A DNA stretch of 64,000 nt from Streptomyces sp. A3M-1-3 (GTDB taxonomy: Bacteria > Actinomycetota > Actinomycetes > Streptomycetales > Streptomycetaceae), in contig NZ_JANAVP010000034.1 in NCBI RefSeq assembly GCF_024213665.1, positions 17,543-81,542 of the forward strand, given 5' to 3'. The notes under the pieces are model-generated. The model worked only from the letters and a program-made list of their open reading frames with translations. It was not told the origin of the DNA and did no database searches. This document shows, piece by piece, positions 8,081 to 15,664 of this stretch. How positions within the stretch are numbered: the first letter of the stretch is position 1; each line of letters opens with the position of its first letter. The position numbers were made by a program, and so were the translations under genes.

Positions 8081-9024
8081 CCCGGCAAGGCGTGACCGCG
8101 GACGGCATGACCCGGCAAGGCATGACCCGGCTGACGGCTGGTGAACTGACCCTCGCGTACGAGGACCGCACGGTCGTGCACGACCTCGACCTGGCCATAC
8201 CCGATGGCCAGGTGACGGTCATCGTCGGACCCAACGCGTGCGGCAAGTCGACGACGCTGCGGGCGCTCGGGCGGCTGCTGAAGCCGCGGGGCGGGGCGGT
8301 GCTGCTGGACGGCACGGAGCTGGCCCGTATCCCCACGCGGAAGATCGCGCAGTCGATCGGACTACTGCCCCAGTCCCCTGTCGCGCCCGAGGCGATCACG
8401 GTCGCCGACCTGGTCGCGCGGGGGCGCCAGCCGCACCAGCACTGGTGGCAGCAGTGGTCGGAGGCGGACGAGCGGGCGGTCACGGACGCGATGGAGCGCA
8501 CGGACGTCGGCGCGCTGGCCGAGCGGTCCGTGGACGAGCTGTCCGGCGGGCAGCGGCAGCGCGTGTGGATCGCGATGGCGCTCGCGCAGGAGACGGATCT
8601 GCTGCTGCTGGACGAACCGACGACGTTCCTCGACATCTCGCACCAGGTGGAGGTGCTGGACCTGGTACGCCAGCTGAACCACGAGCGGGGCCGGACGGTC
8701 GTCGCGGTGCTCCACGACCTCAACCAGGCGGCGCGGTACGCCCACCACCTGGTCGCGATGAAGGCGGGCCGGATCGTCGCGGAGGGCTGCCCCCGGGACA
8801 TCGTCACGGCGGATCTCGTACGCGAGGTATTCGGCATGCAGGCGGTGGTAATCCCGGACCCGGTAACGGGCTCGCCCCTGGTAATCCCAGCCAAGCCGTG
8901 GTCGCCGAAGGCGACACGGGCGGGGGTAGGGGTAGGGGTAGGGGAGCGTGCGGGGGTCGGGGACGGGGATCAGGCCGGGGACGAGGCCCCGGATGAGTCC
9001 GACCCTGCTTCCCTGCCGGGGTAA
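8077..9024 (+). CDS. iron-siderophore ABC transporter ATP-binding protein (FepC/FecE type)
   Basis: 315 residues. The GTG at 8077 overlaps the previous TGA and sits 6 nt after AGGAGG, so it is the best start; three further in-frame starts follow at 15-nt intervals (8092, 8107, 8122). Walker A is GPNACGKST, the ABC signature is LSGGQRQRVWIA, Walker B is LLLLDEPTTFLD and the H-loop is VLHDLNQA. It powers the two FecCD permeases. The last 40 residues are a Gly/Val/Asp-rich tail, partly written by a GGGGTA microsatellite (8923-8944) and absent from ordinary FepC proteins, probably disordered. Convergent to the gene at 9105. Confidence 0.93.
   Translation: MTRQGVTADGMTRQGMTRLTAGELTLAYEDRTVVHDLDLAIPDGQVTVIVGPNACGKSTTLRALGRLLKPRGGAVLLDGTELARIPTRKIAQSIGLLPQSPVAPEAITVADLVARGRQPHQHWWQQWSEADERAVTDAMERTDVGALAERSVDELSGGQRQRVWIAMALAQETDLLLLDEPTTFLDISHQVEVLDLVRQLNHERGRTVVAVLHDLNQAARYAHHLVAMKAGRIVAEGCPRDIVTADLVREVFGMQAVVIPDPVTGSPLVIPAKPWSPKATRAGVGVGVGERAGVGDGDQAGDEAPDESDPASLPG
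8078..8130 (+). repeat. short repeat multiplying start codons
   Basis: The 14-mer TGACCCGGCAAGGC occurs at 8078-8091 and 8108-8121, with a third partial copy at 8123-8130. The result is GTG, GTG, ATG and ATG codons spaced exactly 15 nt apart, all in frame with the ABC ATPase, encoding VTRQG-VTADG-MTRQG-MTRLT. Confidence 0.75.
8923..8944 (+). repeat. GGGGTA hexamer microsatellite in ATPase 3' end
   Basis: Three exact GGGGTA units followed by GGGGAG lie inside the 3' end of the ABC ATPase gene and encode alternating Gly-Val. Unit gain or loss would keep the frame. Confidence 0.7.
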
Positions 9025-9054
9025 CCGGCCACGGCAGCCCGGACCCCCGGCGGG

Positions 9055-9092
9055 GGGCGGCGGCGCCCCGGCCCGGGGGCGGGCCGCCGCCC
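9055..9092. terminator. strong GC hairpin between convergent genes
   Basis: A perfect 10-bp inverted repeat GGGCGGCGGC / GCCGCCGCCC encloses a second C/G-rich self-complementary stretch. It lies between the end of the iron-transport operon and the convergent membrane-protein gene, and probably terminates both transcripts. Confidence 0.65.
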
Positions 9093-9104
9093 GGGCCGCG
9101 CCGA

Positions 9105-10235
9105 CTACCGCCTCCGCGCTCGCCACACCAGGTAGAGCGCGGAGGCGACGGCCGCTGTGCGGACCACTACCGGCCAGACGCCCGAGAACGCCTCGCCCAG
9201 CGCTCCCTGTGCGAGCGGCTCGCCCCAGCGGCCCTCGGACCGCCCCCACAGCCAGACGATCCCGCCGACCGCCACCAGCCCCGGCAGCCCGAGCGTCACC
9301 CACTTCGCCTCGGCGCGCGACATCGTGCGCGAGGCGTATACGAGGAGCCAGCCGGCGCCCAGCGCGAGCCAGGAGCCGAGGACTGCGCCGCCGACCAGCA
9401 GCGCGGCGGCGAGTAGGAGCAGCGGGTTGGCGAGCGGAGCGCGTTGGGCTGCGGACGGTGCGGTGGGGGCGGCAGGCGGCGCCGGCGCGGTACGACGGCG
9501 AAGCCGTCGCCGCCACCACCGCCTTCTGGTGCCCGCCGTTCCGCCCCCGGCCACGTCCGCATCCACGTCCGCATCCGCGTCCGCACTCCGGCGCGCGGCT
9601 CCGGCGGCGCCATCGCCGTTGCTGGTGCCGATGTCGGCCCCGGCCCGGCGCGCGGCACCGGCTCCGGCCCCTGCGCCCGCGCCCCGGCCTCGGCTACGGC
9701 GGCGCCTGGTTCCGGGGGGCGGCTCCGGCGCCTCCGCCCCGTCCTCCGGCGCCTCCGGCGCCGTCGGTGGGCGGAGTATTTCTGGGATTTCCACGCCTCC
9801 TACGAAGCCCGGTACCGCGTCGCCCAGCCCGTACGGGCCCGGCTCGATGCGCCACCAGTCCGGTTCGCTGCCCTGCGGGCCCAGCTCGTCCTCCCCCGCC
9901 AGGTGCGGCGGCGACGCCGCGGTGCTGGACACCTCGGGCTCCGGGGGCTGCGCCCTGCGGGGGCGCGGAACCGGCTCCGGCGGCGGGACAGGCGTCGGCG
10001 CAGCCCCGTCCGCGGCCGCCGCCACCACGATGTCCTCCGGGCTGCCCAGCCGGCCCAGGATGCGGCGCACCGCGGCCGGTGTGTCAGCCGTCTGCGTGGC
10101 GCGCTGCTTGTCGATCTCGCCTCGCAGCGTCGACACCAGCCGCATCCGGTCGCCGGAAGGCAGCTGCCGCTGCTGGGCCAGGTCGCCGACCCGGCTCAGA
10201 TAGTCGTAGACGAGCTGATCGCTCTCGATCCCCAC
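9105..10235 (-). CDS. membrane protein with N-terminal HAAS-like helical domain
   Basis: 376 residues from the GTG at 10235, which has GGAGGGG upstream. Residues about 1-70 (DQLVYDYLSRVGDLAQ, LRGEIDKQR, ILGRLGSPEDIV) are helical and resemble the HAAS-type domain found with PadR-linked membrane proteins; this is a family impression. A long Pro/Ala/Glu linker contains the basic run RRRRSRGRG and a 12-nt repeat (9552-9587). The C-terminal 110 residues have about four hydrophobic helices. It is divergent from the helicase-like gene at 10376, with the two starts 140 nt apart. Function unknown. Confidence 0.82.
   Translation of the reverse strand: MGIESDQLVYDYLSRVGDLAQQRQLPSGDRMRLVSTLRGEIDKQRATQTADTPAAVRRILGRLGSPEDIVVAAAADGAAPTPVPPPEPVPRPRRAQPPEPEVSSTAASPPHLAGEDELGPQGSEPDWWRIEPGPYGLGDAVPGFVGGVEIPEILRPPTAPEAPEDGAEAPEPPPGTRRRRSRGRGAGAGAGAGAARRAGADIGTSNGDGAAGAARRSADADADVDADVAGGGTAGTRRRWWRRRLRRRTAPAPPAAPTAPSAAQRAPLANPLLLLAAALLVGGAVLGSWLALGAGWLLVYASRTMSRAEAKWVTLGLPGLVAVGGIVWLWGRSEGRWGEPLAQGALGEAFSGVWPVVVRTAAVASALYLVWRARRR
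9552..9587 (-). repeat. 12-nt tandem repeat inside the HAAS-like membrane protein gene
   Basis: Two exact copies of CACGTCCGCATC and one variant copy in tandem. On the coding strand they give an alternating Asp-Ala-Asp-Val acidic run in the linker. They are in frame, so copy-number change would only alter linker length. Confidence 0.7.
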
Positions 10236-10375
10236 GAAGTCCCCTCCGGTGCGGCCCAGTTGCGGACCACGTGCTACCACGTGCCTCCGACGTTAGCGCC
10301 TGGCGCACAGTGGCGCCGCGCACAGCGGCTACCGTGGGTCGGATGGGGACCAGCGAGCGCAACCGGGAGGCGCAC

Positions 10376-12880
10376 GTGCCCGACGTAATTCCCAGTGCGG
10401 CGAGCGGCGCGGCGGCAAGCGCCCCGCGGTCCCTCGCCGAAGCCCTGCGCGCCCGCGGCGACGCGTCCCTGGCCGCACTGCTGCGCGCCCGGCCCGACCT
10501 GCTCTCCCCCGTCCCGAACGACCTCACCCAGCTCGCCACCCGCGCCGGAACCCGCGCCTCCGTCGTACGCGCCCTGGAGCGGCTGGACCGCTTCACCCTG
10601 CAGACCGCCGAAGCGCTCGCGGTGGCCCCGGACCCGCCGCCGTACGCCACCCTCCTCGCCCTGCTCACCGGCGACGAGGGCGACCCTGACACCGAGGCCG
10701 GGCTGCCCGCCGCCGTGGCCGACCTGCGCGAACAGGCCCTGCTCTGGGGGCCGGACGACCGGCTGCGCCTGGTGCGGACCGCGCGCGAACTCCTCGCACC
10801 GTCCCCCACACACCCCTCCCCGACGGGGCTCGGCCCGACAGTCGCCGAGGCGACCGCCGGCATGTCGCCGGGCCGCATCCAGGAGATCGTGGCCGCCGCC
10901 GGACTGCCGCCCACCCACGACTCCGTCTCGGCCGTCACCGCACTGACCGCCCTGTTCACCGACCGCAGCAGGATGTCGGCGCTGCTCGACGAGGCCCCGG
11001 CGGAGGTGCACACCGTACTGGGCCGGCTGGTCTGGGGGCCTCCGTACGGCGAGGTGACGGCGAATCCCGCCCCGCCCGTGCGCTGGCTGCGCGACCGCGG
11101 GCTGTTGCTGCCCGCCTCCACCCGTACGGTCGTACTCCCCCGGGAAGCCGCCCTGCATCTGCGCGCCGGGCGCGCGCACCGCACGCCGGAGCCGCTGCCG
11201 CCGGCCGTCCTCCCCGCGAAGGAACACCGTCCACAGCTTGTGGACGCCAATGCGGCCGGCCAGGCCGTAGGCACGCTCGACGCGGTCGAGGACCTGCTCA
11301 AGGAGTGGGACCACGGCGGCCCCGCCGTACTGCGCGCCGGCGGGCTCAGCGTCCGCGACCTGCGGCGGGCGGCGACCGCCCTCGACACGCCGGAGACGGT
11401 CACCGCTTTCTGGGCCGAACTGGCGTACGCGGCGGGGCTGCTGGCCTCCGACGGCGAGGCCGACGAGCGGTACGCGCCCACGCCCGCGTACGACGACTGG
11501 CTCGCCCTCCCGGTCCAGGACCGCTGGGCCCGCCTCGCCGGCGCCTGGCTCACCGCGACCCGCACCGCCGGCCTGGTCGGCGGCCAGGACTCCAAGGGCC
11601 GCACGCTCTCCGCCCTCGGCCCCGACCTGGACCGCTCGGCCGCCCCCGAGGTGCGCCGCCGCGTACTGGATCTGCTGGCCGGCCTGCCCGAGGGTGCCGC
11701 GCCGGACCCCGACAGCCTCCTCGCCCGGCTGCGGTGGGAGCGACCCGTGCGGGGCGGCGGCACGGGTGAACTGCGCACCCGTATCGCCCGCTGGACCCTG
11801 ACCGAGGCGGAACTCCTCGGCGTCACGGGCCGCGGCGCGCTCTCCACCCACGGCCGCGCCCTGCTGTCCCCCGGCCAGGCTTCCGCCACGGCCACCGGCA
11901 CCGCCCGCCGCCGCCCTTCGGCCTCTGCCGTCGAGACCGCCGCCGCCGCGCTGCTCGCGCCGCACCTGCCCGAGCCCCTCGACCACGTACTGCTCCAGGC
12001 CGACCTCACCGCCGTCGCCCCCGGACCGCTGCAACGGCCGCTCGCCGAGACCCTCTCCGTCCTCGCCGACATCGAGTCGAAGGGCGGGGCGACGGTGTAC
12101 CGGTTCACGCCCGCGTCCGTACGCCGCGCCCTCGACGCCGGCCGGGCAGCCGCCGATCTGCAGGCCTTCCTCAGCGCGCACAGTCGTACCCCCGTTCCGC
12201 AGCCGCTCGCGTACCTCATCGACGACGTGGCCCGTCGGCACGGCCACCTGCGCATCGGGTCCGCCTCCGCATACGTCCGCTGCGACGACGACGCGCTGCT
12301 GAACGAGATCATGGCGGACAGGCGGTCCCAGCCCCTCGGACTGCGCCGCCTCGCGCCCACCGTGCTGGCCGCCCAGACCGACCCGGCCACCCTCCTCGAC
12401 GGCCTGCGCGCGCTCGGCTACGCGCCCGCCGCCGAATCCGCCGAGGGCGATGTACTGATCACCCGGCCCGACGCCCGCCGCACCCCGCCCCGCACGCCGC
12501 CCGCGCCCGTACCGGAGGGGCCGCCGGTACCCGATGCCACGCTGCTGGGCGCGGCCGTGAAGGCGATCCGCGCGGGCGACCTCGCGTCGACGGTGGTCCG
12601 CAGAGAGCCGTTCGCGGCAGCAGCCACGGCCGGCAACGGTGAACTCCCGCGCACCACCTCGGCCGAGACGCTCGCCACCGTCCAGGCCGCGGCCCTCACC
12701 GGCTCCGCCGTCTGGATCGGCTACGTCAACGCGGACGGCGCGGCCAGCCAGCGCGTGATCGCGCCGGTGCGCGTCGAGGGCGGGTTCGTCACGGCGTACG
12801 ACCACACGGCCGACGAGGTACGTACGTATCCGCTGCACCGCATCACGGGAGTGGCGGAACTGGCGGACGACCCCGCCTGA
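10376..12880 (+). CDS. helicase C-terminal-domain (XPB/Ssl2-like associated) protein with WYL-like end
   Basis: 834 residues from the GTG at 10376, preceded 5 nt upstream by GGGAGG; an ATG at 10343 is the alternative. The protein lacks Walker motifs. The N-terminal two thirds are repeated helical HTH-like segments (LRDRGLLLP, LSVRDLRRAA), then comes the domain annotated Helicase_C_3 in actinobacteria (DHVLLQADLTAVAPGPL, YLIDDVARRHG, RCDDDALL). The last 60 residues (AVWIGYVNADGAASQRVIAPV, then YDHTADEVRTYPLHRI) resemble a WYL-type fold. Orthologues usually neighbour the XPB helicase gene, here 2.8 kb downstream. I infer a DNA-repair partner of XPB; the biochemical role is unproven. Confidence 0.85.
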   Translation: MPDVIPSAASGAAASAPRSLAEALRARGDASLAALLRARPDLLSPVPNDLTQLATRAGTRASVVRALERLDRFTLQTAEALAVAPDPPPYATLLALLTGDEGDPDTEAGLPAAVADLREQALLWGPDDRLRLVRTARELLAPSPTHPSPTGLGPTVAEATAGMSPGRIQEIVAAAGLPPTHDSVSAVTALTALFTDRSRMSALLDEAPAEVHTVLGRLVWGPPYGEVTANPAPPVRWLRDRGLLLPASTRTVVLPREAALHLRAGRAHRTPEPLPPAVLPAKEHRPQLVDANAAGQAVGTLDAVEDLLKEWDHGGPAVLRAGGLSVRDLRRAATALDTPETVTAFWAELAYAAGLLASDGEADERYAPTPAYDDWLALPVQDRWARLAGAWLTATRTAGLVGGQDSKGRTLSALGPDLDRSAAPEVRRRVLDLLAGLPEGAAPDPDSLLARLRWERPVRGGGTGELRTRIARWTLTEAELLGVTGRGALSTHGRALLSPGQASATATGTARRRPSASAVETAAAALLAPHLPEPLDHVLLQADLTAVAPGPLQRPLAETLSVLADIESKGGATVYRFTPASVRRALDAGRAAADLQAFLSAHSRTPVPQPLAYLIDDVARRHGHLRIGSASAYVRCDDDALLNEIMADRRSQPLGLRRLAPTVLAAQTDPATLLDGLRALGYAPAAESAEGDVLITRPDARRTPPRTPPAPVPEGPPVPDATLLGAAVKAIRAGDLASTVVRREPFAAAATAGNGELPRTTSAETLATVQAAALTGSAVWIGYVNADGAASQRVIAPVRVEGGFVTAYDHTADEVRTYPLHRITGVAELADDPA

Positions 12881-12931
12881 AGGTCCTCGATTCACTCCTG
12901 ATGCGGGCATGCCAGTCCGCTCGCAGCTCGA

Positions 12932-13430
12932 GGGCCGCAGATACCCGACAAGGGGTATCTGGTACAAGAGATCCGAGAGCGGTTGTACTGGCTCACCGAC
13001 GGCAGCTACCAGATGATGTTCCTCGCGACCGGGGCCGGCGTCGTGGTGGTGGACGCACCGCCAACGCTCGGGCACAGCATCCTCCGCGCGATCGCGGAGG
13101 TGACCTCCCAGCCGATCACGCACGTCGTGTACTCGCACCACCACGCCGACCACATCGGCGCCGCAGCGATCTACCCGTCCAAGGCCGTCCGCATCGCCCA
13201 CGGGCGGACGCGTCGCCTCCTGCACGAGGTCCGCGACCCCAACCGGCCGCAGCCGACCCGCGTCTTCTCCGACTCCCTCCGCCTGGAGGTGGGAGACCAG
13301 GTTCTCCAGCTCTCCTACAAGGGCCCCAGCCACAGCCCGGACAACATCTTCATCTACGCACCGAGGCAGCGCGTGCTGATGCTCGTCGACATCGTCTTCC
13401 CCGGCTGGGTCCCGTTCAAGAACCTCGCGC
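12932..13430 (+). pseudogene. MBL-fold metallo-hydrolase remnant, truncated at both ends
   Basis: The frame reads IPDKGYLVQEIRERLYW, then VVVVDAPPTLG, the metal motif SHHHADHIG and FIYAPRQRVLMLVD, a clear metallo-beta-lactamase-fold start. There is no good start codon: an in-frame TGA lies at 12899-12901 and nothing better than TTG (12983) follows. Similarity stops abruptly after PGWVPFKNLA near 13430, where the sequence becomes the antisense of a MarR gene. The family is normally about 300 residues; here about 165 remain, so the second half of the metal site is missing. It is almost certainly dead, although TTG 12983 to TAG 13477 is still open. Confidence 0.85.
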
Positions 13431-13605
13431 GCAGCCGGTGGCCCGCGGCCTCCGACAGCGGGCCGAGGATCCGGTAGTCGGCCATGGACAGCTCGCCGGC
13501 CCGCCGAAGGCCCCGGTTGACTTCCGCCTCCAGAAGCTGGCTCATGGCGACGTAGCCCTGCCACGCCCGGCGTTCCACGTCATCAAGCCATCGAGGTTCG
13601 GTCAC
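13427..13605 (-). pseudogene. MarR-family regulator remnant (N-terminal 60 residues only)
   Basis: From a GTG at 13605 the frame reads TEPRWLDDVERRAWQGY, then MADYRILGPLSEAAG, the dimerisation helices and first HTH helix of a MarR protein. After HRLRAR the similarity ends and the frame continues as antisense of the MBL remnant to a stop at 13354. The recognition helix and wing are gone. The two genes converge at the junction near 13427-13430, showing that one deletion removed the 3' ends of both. The start and an upstream palindrome are still intact. Confidence 0.82.
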
Positions 13606-13627
13606 CGATGGTGACTATCTCTCTACT

Positions 13628-13643
13628 GGTTGACACATCAACC
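13628..13643. promoter_or_regulatory. palindromic operator, probably for the lost MarR regulator
   Basis: GGTTGACACATCAACC is a 6-bp perfect inverted repeat with a 4-nt spacer, 23 nt upstream of the MarR remnant start. A further ATCAACC follows at 13647-13653. MarR proteins typically bind such palindromes at their own promoters. A 7-codon open frame (MTTTPTG, 13668-13691) diverges from it and may be the leftover start of the regulated neighbour. Confidence 0.55.
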
Positions 13644-13687
13644 CACATCAACCGGGCGAGCGGCACCATGACGACAACTCCTACTGG

Positions 13688-14194
13688 TTAGGCGCGGGTC
13701 TCGCGACGCGGTGCGCGGCGTTTGCTGCGCACCGCGCGCCCGAACCGGCGGCCCAGGAGCACGTACCCGATCAGCGCACCCGTCGTGTTGAGGATCACGT
13801 CGTCGACGTCGAAGGCCCGCCCCTGGACGATCGCCCCCTGTGCCAGTTCCACCAGCACCATGACCGCCATGCTGAGGAACACGACGCGCAGCAGGCGTAG
13901 ATGACGGGGCACCAGCACCGGCAGCAGCACCCCGAAGGGCACACCGAGCAGCAGGTTGCCGCCGACCTGCTTGCACGCGGCGAGGAACGTGTAGTCCTCG
14001 GCGTACTTCCGCAGCGAGGCGCCGGGGCGGAGGTTGGTGGTGACCAACTCCTCGGAGGCCGGGGACGGTACGAGGGTCAGCTTCGCGAGCACCCAGGAGA
14101 AGGCCACGAGCCCGGCAATAGCCGCCCCGACGGCCAGCACCCGCAGCACGGTCCGGCCCCACGAAGGTCTAGGACTTGCATCAGTCGTCGCCAT
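13688..14194 (-). CDS. VanZ-family membrane protein
   Basis: 168 residues from the ATG at 14194, with GGAGG 4 nt upstream. One N-terminal helix (about 13-33) is followed by three or four helices in the C-terminal half. The VanZ core is NLLLGVPFGVLLPVL, then VLVELAQGAIVQGRAFDVDD and ILNTTGALIGY. VanZ proteins are polytopic membrane proteins; one member raises teicoplanin resistance, but most have no known role. A basic tail RSKRRAPRRETRA ends the protein. It is adjacent to the MarR/MBL remnants and divergent from the DUF4291 gene. Confidence 0.9.
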   Translation of the reverse strand: MATTDASPRPSWGRTVLRVLAVGAAIAGLVAFSWVLAKLTLVPSPASEELVTTNLRPGASLRKYAEDYTFLAACKQVGGNLLLGVPFGVLLPVLVPRHLRLLRVVFLSMAVMVLVELAQGAIVQGRAFDVDDVILNTTGALIGYVLLGRRFGRAVRSKRRAPRRETRA

Positions 14195-14269
14195 AGCCCT
14201 CCGCTTACCCCGGCCCGCCCACCCCAAAATGACTGGCCCGTACGGAACTCGGGCCCGCACCCTGTCGCC

Positions 14270-14860
14270 ATGGAAGAACCGAAACACCGCATCAGGGCGC
14301 TCCACACGCCCACGACGGTCACCGTCTACCAGGCCTACGCCCCACACCTCGGCCTCCCGGCCGCCCGCGACGGCCGCTTCCCCGCCGCCTGGAAGCGGGA
14401 GCGGATGACCTGGATCAAGCCGTCGTTCCTGTGGATGATGTACCGCTGTGGGTGGGCCACGAAGGCCGACCAGGAGACCGTCCTGGCGGTCGAGATCACC
14501 CGCGAGGGCTTCGATCACGCCCTGCGCCACGCCTGCCTCTCGCACTACGCCCCCGGCCTCCACCCCGACCGGGCCACCTGGCAGCGCGCACTGAAGCACG
14601 CCCCGGCCCGCGTCCAGTGGGACCCGGAACGGGACCTCCACCTGAACCCGCTGCCGTACCGCTCGCTGCAGCTGGGACTCGCGGGCGAAACGTCCCGCGC
14701 GTACGCCGACGACTGGACGGTGTCGATCACGGACATCACCCCACTGGCCCACGAGATCCACGGCCTGCTGCAGGAGGGAGCGGAGGAAGAGGCCCGAGCG
14801 CTGCTCCCTGCGGAGACCCCGTACCCGGCGGGTGACGACTTGCTGACGCACCTGCGCTGA
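14270..14860 (+). CDS. DUF4291 family protein
   Basis: 196 residues from the ATG at 14270. The signature runs through the whole length: HTPTTVTVYQAYAPHLG, WKRERMTWIKPSFLWMMYRC and PYRSLQLGL. These are the conserved blocks of DUF4291, a cytoplasmic family of unknown function found scattered in actinobacteria and fungi. No catalytic residues are established that I can name. It sits alone between VanZ (divergent) and the VapC toxin gene (convergent), with a patchy accessory neighbourhood. Confidence 0.88.
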   Translation: MEEPKHRIRALHTPTTVTVYQAYAPHLGLPAARDGRFPAAWKRERMTWIKPSFLWMMYRCGWATKADQETVLAVEITREGFDHALRHACLSHYAPGLHPDRATWQRALKHAPARVQWDPERDLHLNPLPYRSLQLGLAGETSRAYADDWTVSITDITPLAHEIHGLLQEGAEEEARALLPAETPYPAGDDLLTHLR

Positions 14861-14878
14861 TGCGGCCGGGGCCGGGGC

Positions 14879-15295
14879 TCAGCCGGGGAGGTTGCGGACA
14901 CTGCGCTCGCGCACGTCTCGTATCGCACGGGCGACCGTCGTGAAGTCGTTGTCGTCGTGGAGCACGATCACGCCGTGGTGGGCGGCGGTGGCGGAGATCA
15001 GCAGGTCCATGGCGGAGAGGGCCGTGTGCTCGCCGGACTGAGCGAGCCGGTGCTGCGTGGCTTCGACCCACTGGGGCGCGGACTTGGGGACGGAGACGTC
15101 CGGATAGAGGGACGCGAACATGTCCGTCATGAAGTCGTATTCGCGGCGGTCGCGAGCGGATCGCCTGAACTCGGCACGCTGCGGCCAGCAGGAGCCCACA
15201 GCTCCGCTGGTAACGGCTTCCTGCCAGGCAGCATGCATCTGCTTGTCGCGCTGCAGCCGCCAGAGGGCGGAGGAGTCGATGAGGTACTGGATCAC
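14879..15295 (-). CDS. PIN-domain ribonuclease toxin (VapC)
   Basis: 138 residues from GTG 15295. The PIN-domain acidic residues are visible: Asp in YLIDSSALW near the N-terminus, Asp in ALSAMDLLISATA and Asp pair in VLHDDNDF. VapC toxins are Mg-dependent RNases that cut tRNA or rRNA when freed from their antitoxin. The start overlaps the stop of the VapB gene by 4 nt (GTGA), the usual coupled order antitoxin then toxin. Confidence 0.92.
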   Translation of the reverse strand: MIQYLIDSSALWRLQRDKQMHAAWQEAVTSGAVGSCWPQRAEFRRSARDRREYDFMTDMFASLYPDVSVPKSAPQWVEATQHRLAQSGEHTALSAMDLLISATAAHHGVIVLHDDNDFTTVARAIRDVRERSVRNLPG

Positions 15296-15513
15296 CGACC
15301 GAAGTCCTTCTCCGCCTTGTGCAGACGCTCCCAGGACTCGTAGTCCCAGTTCTGCGCGAGCTGTGCGTAGTACTCGTAAGCTTCGATGCGCTTGTGCCGC
15401 TCGGCGAATTCACGCAGCGCCGTGTTCACGGCCTCCTTTTTTGTCCTTATCCCGGAGACCCGCATCGCTTCGGTCAGCGCCTCGTCGTCAAGATCGATCG
15501 TTGTCAGGCTCAC
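15292..15513 (-). CDS. VapB-type antitoxin
   Basis: 73 residues from the GTG at 15513, chosen because GGAGG lies 5 nt upstream. LTTIDLDDEALTEAMRVSG, then IRTKKEAVNTALREF is the ribbon-helix-helix VapB DNA-binding signature. The C-terminal half (RIEAYEYYAQL, WERLHKAEKDFGR) would wrap the toxin and block its active site. The pair is expected to autorepress its promoter in the 150 nt towards the XPB helicase gene, which is divergent. Confidence 0.92.
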   Translation of the reverse strand: MSLTTIDLDDEALTEAMRVSGIRTKKEAVNTALREFAERHKRIEAYEYYAQLAQNWDYESWERLHKAEKDFGR

Positions 15514-15664
15514 AACAGCCTCCATATATACGAGAAACACTCGACGTCAACAGATTAGCGCCTGCCCACCCAGGCCGTCCACGAGACCAACCGCCCACCC
15601 CCCGCCATGCGGCACACTGGAGGTTTGGCCGTACCGGCCGATCAGTGCGGGAAAGGGCTGAGCG

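Noticed and set aside
10274..13564. A 1096-codon open frame on the minus strand opposite the helicase-type gene
   Set aside because: It is the antisense frame of a real high-GC gene. Long antisense frames are common at this GC content, its composition is Gly/Arg/Val-rich without any domain, and the sense frame has strong family motifs.
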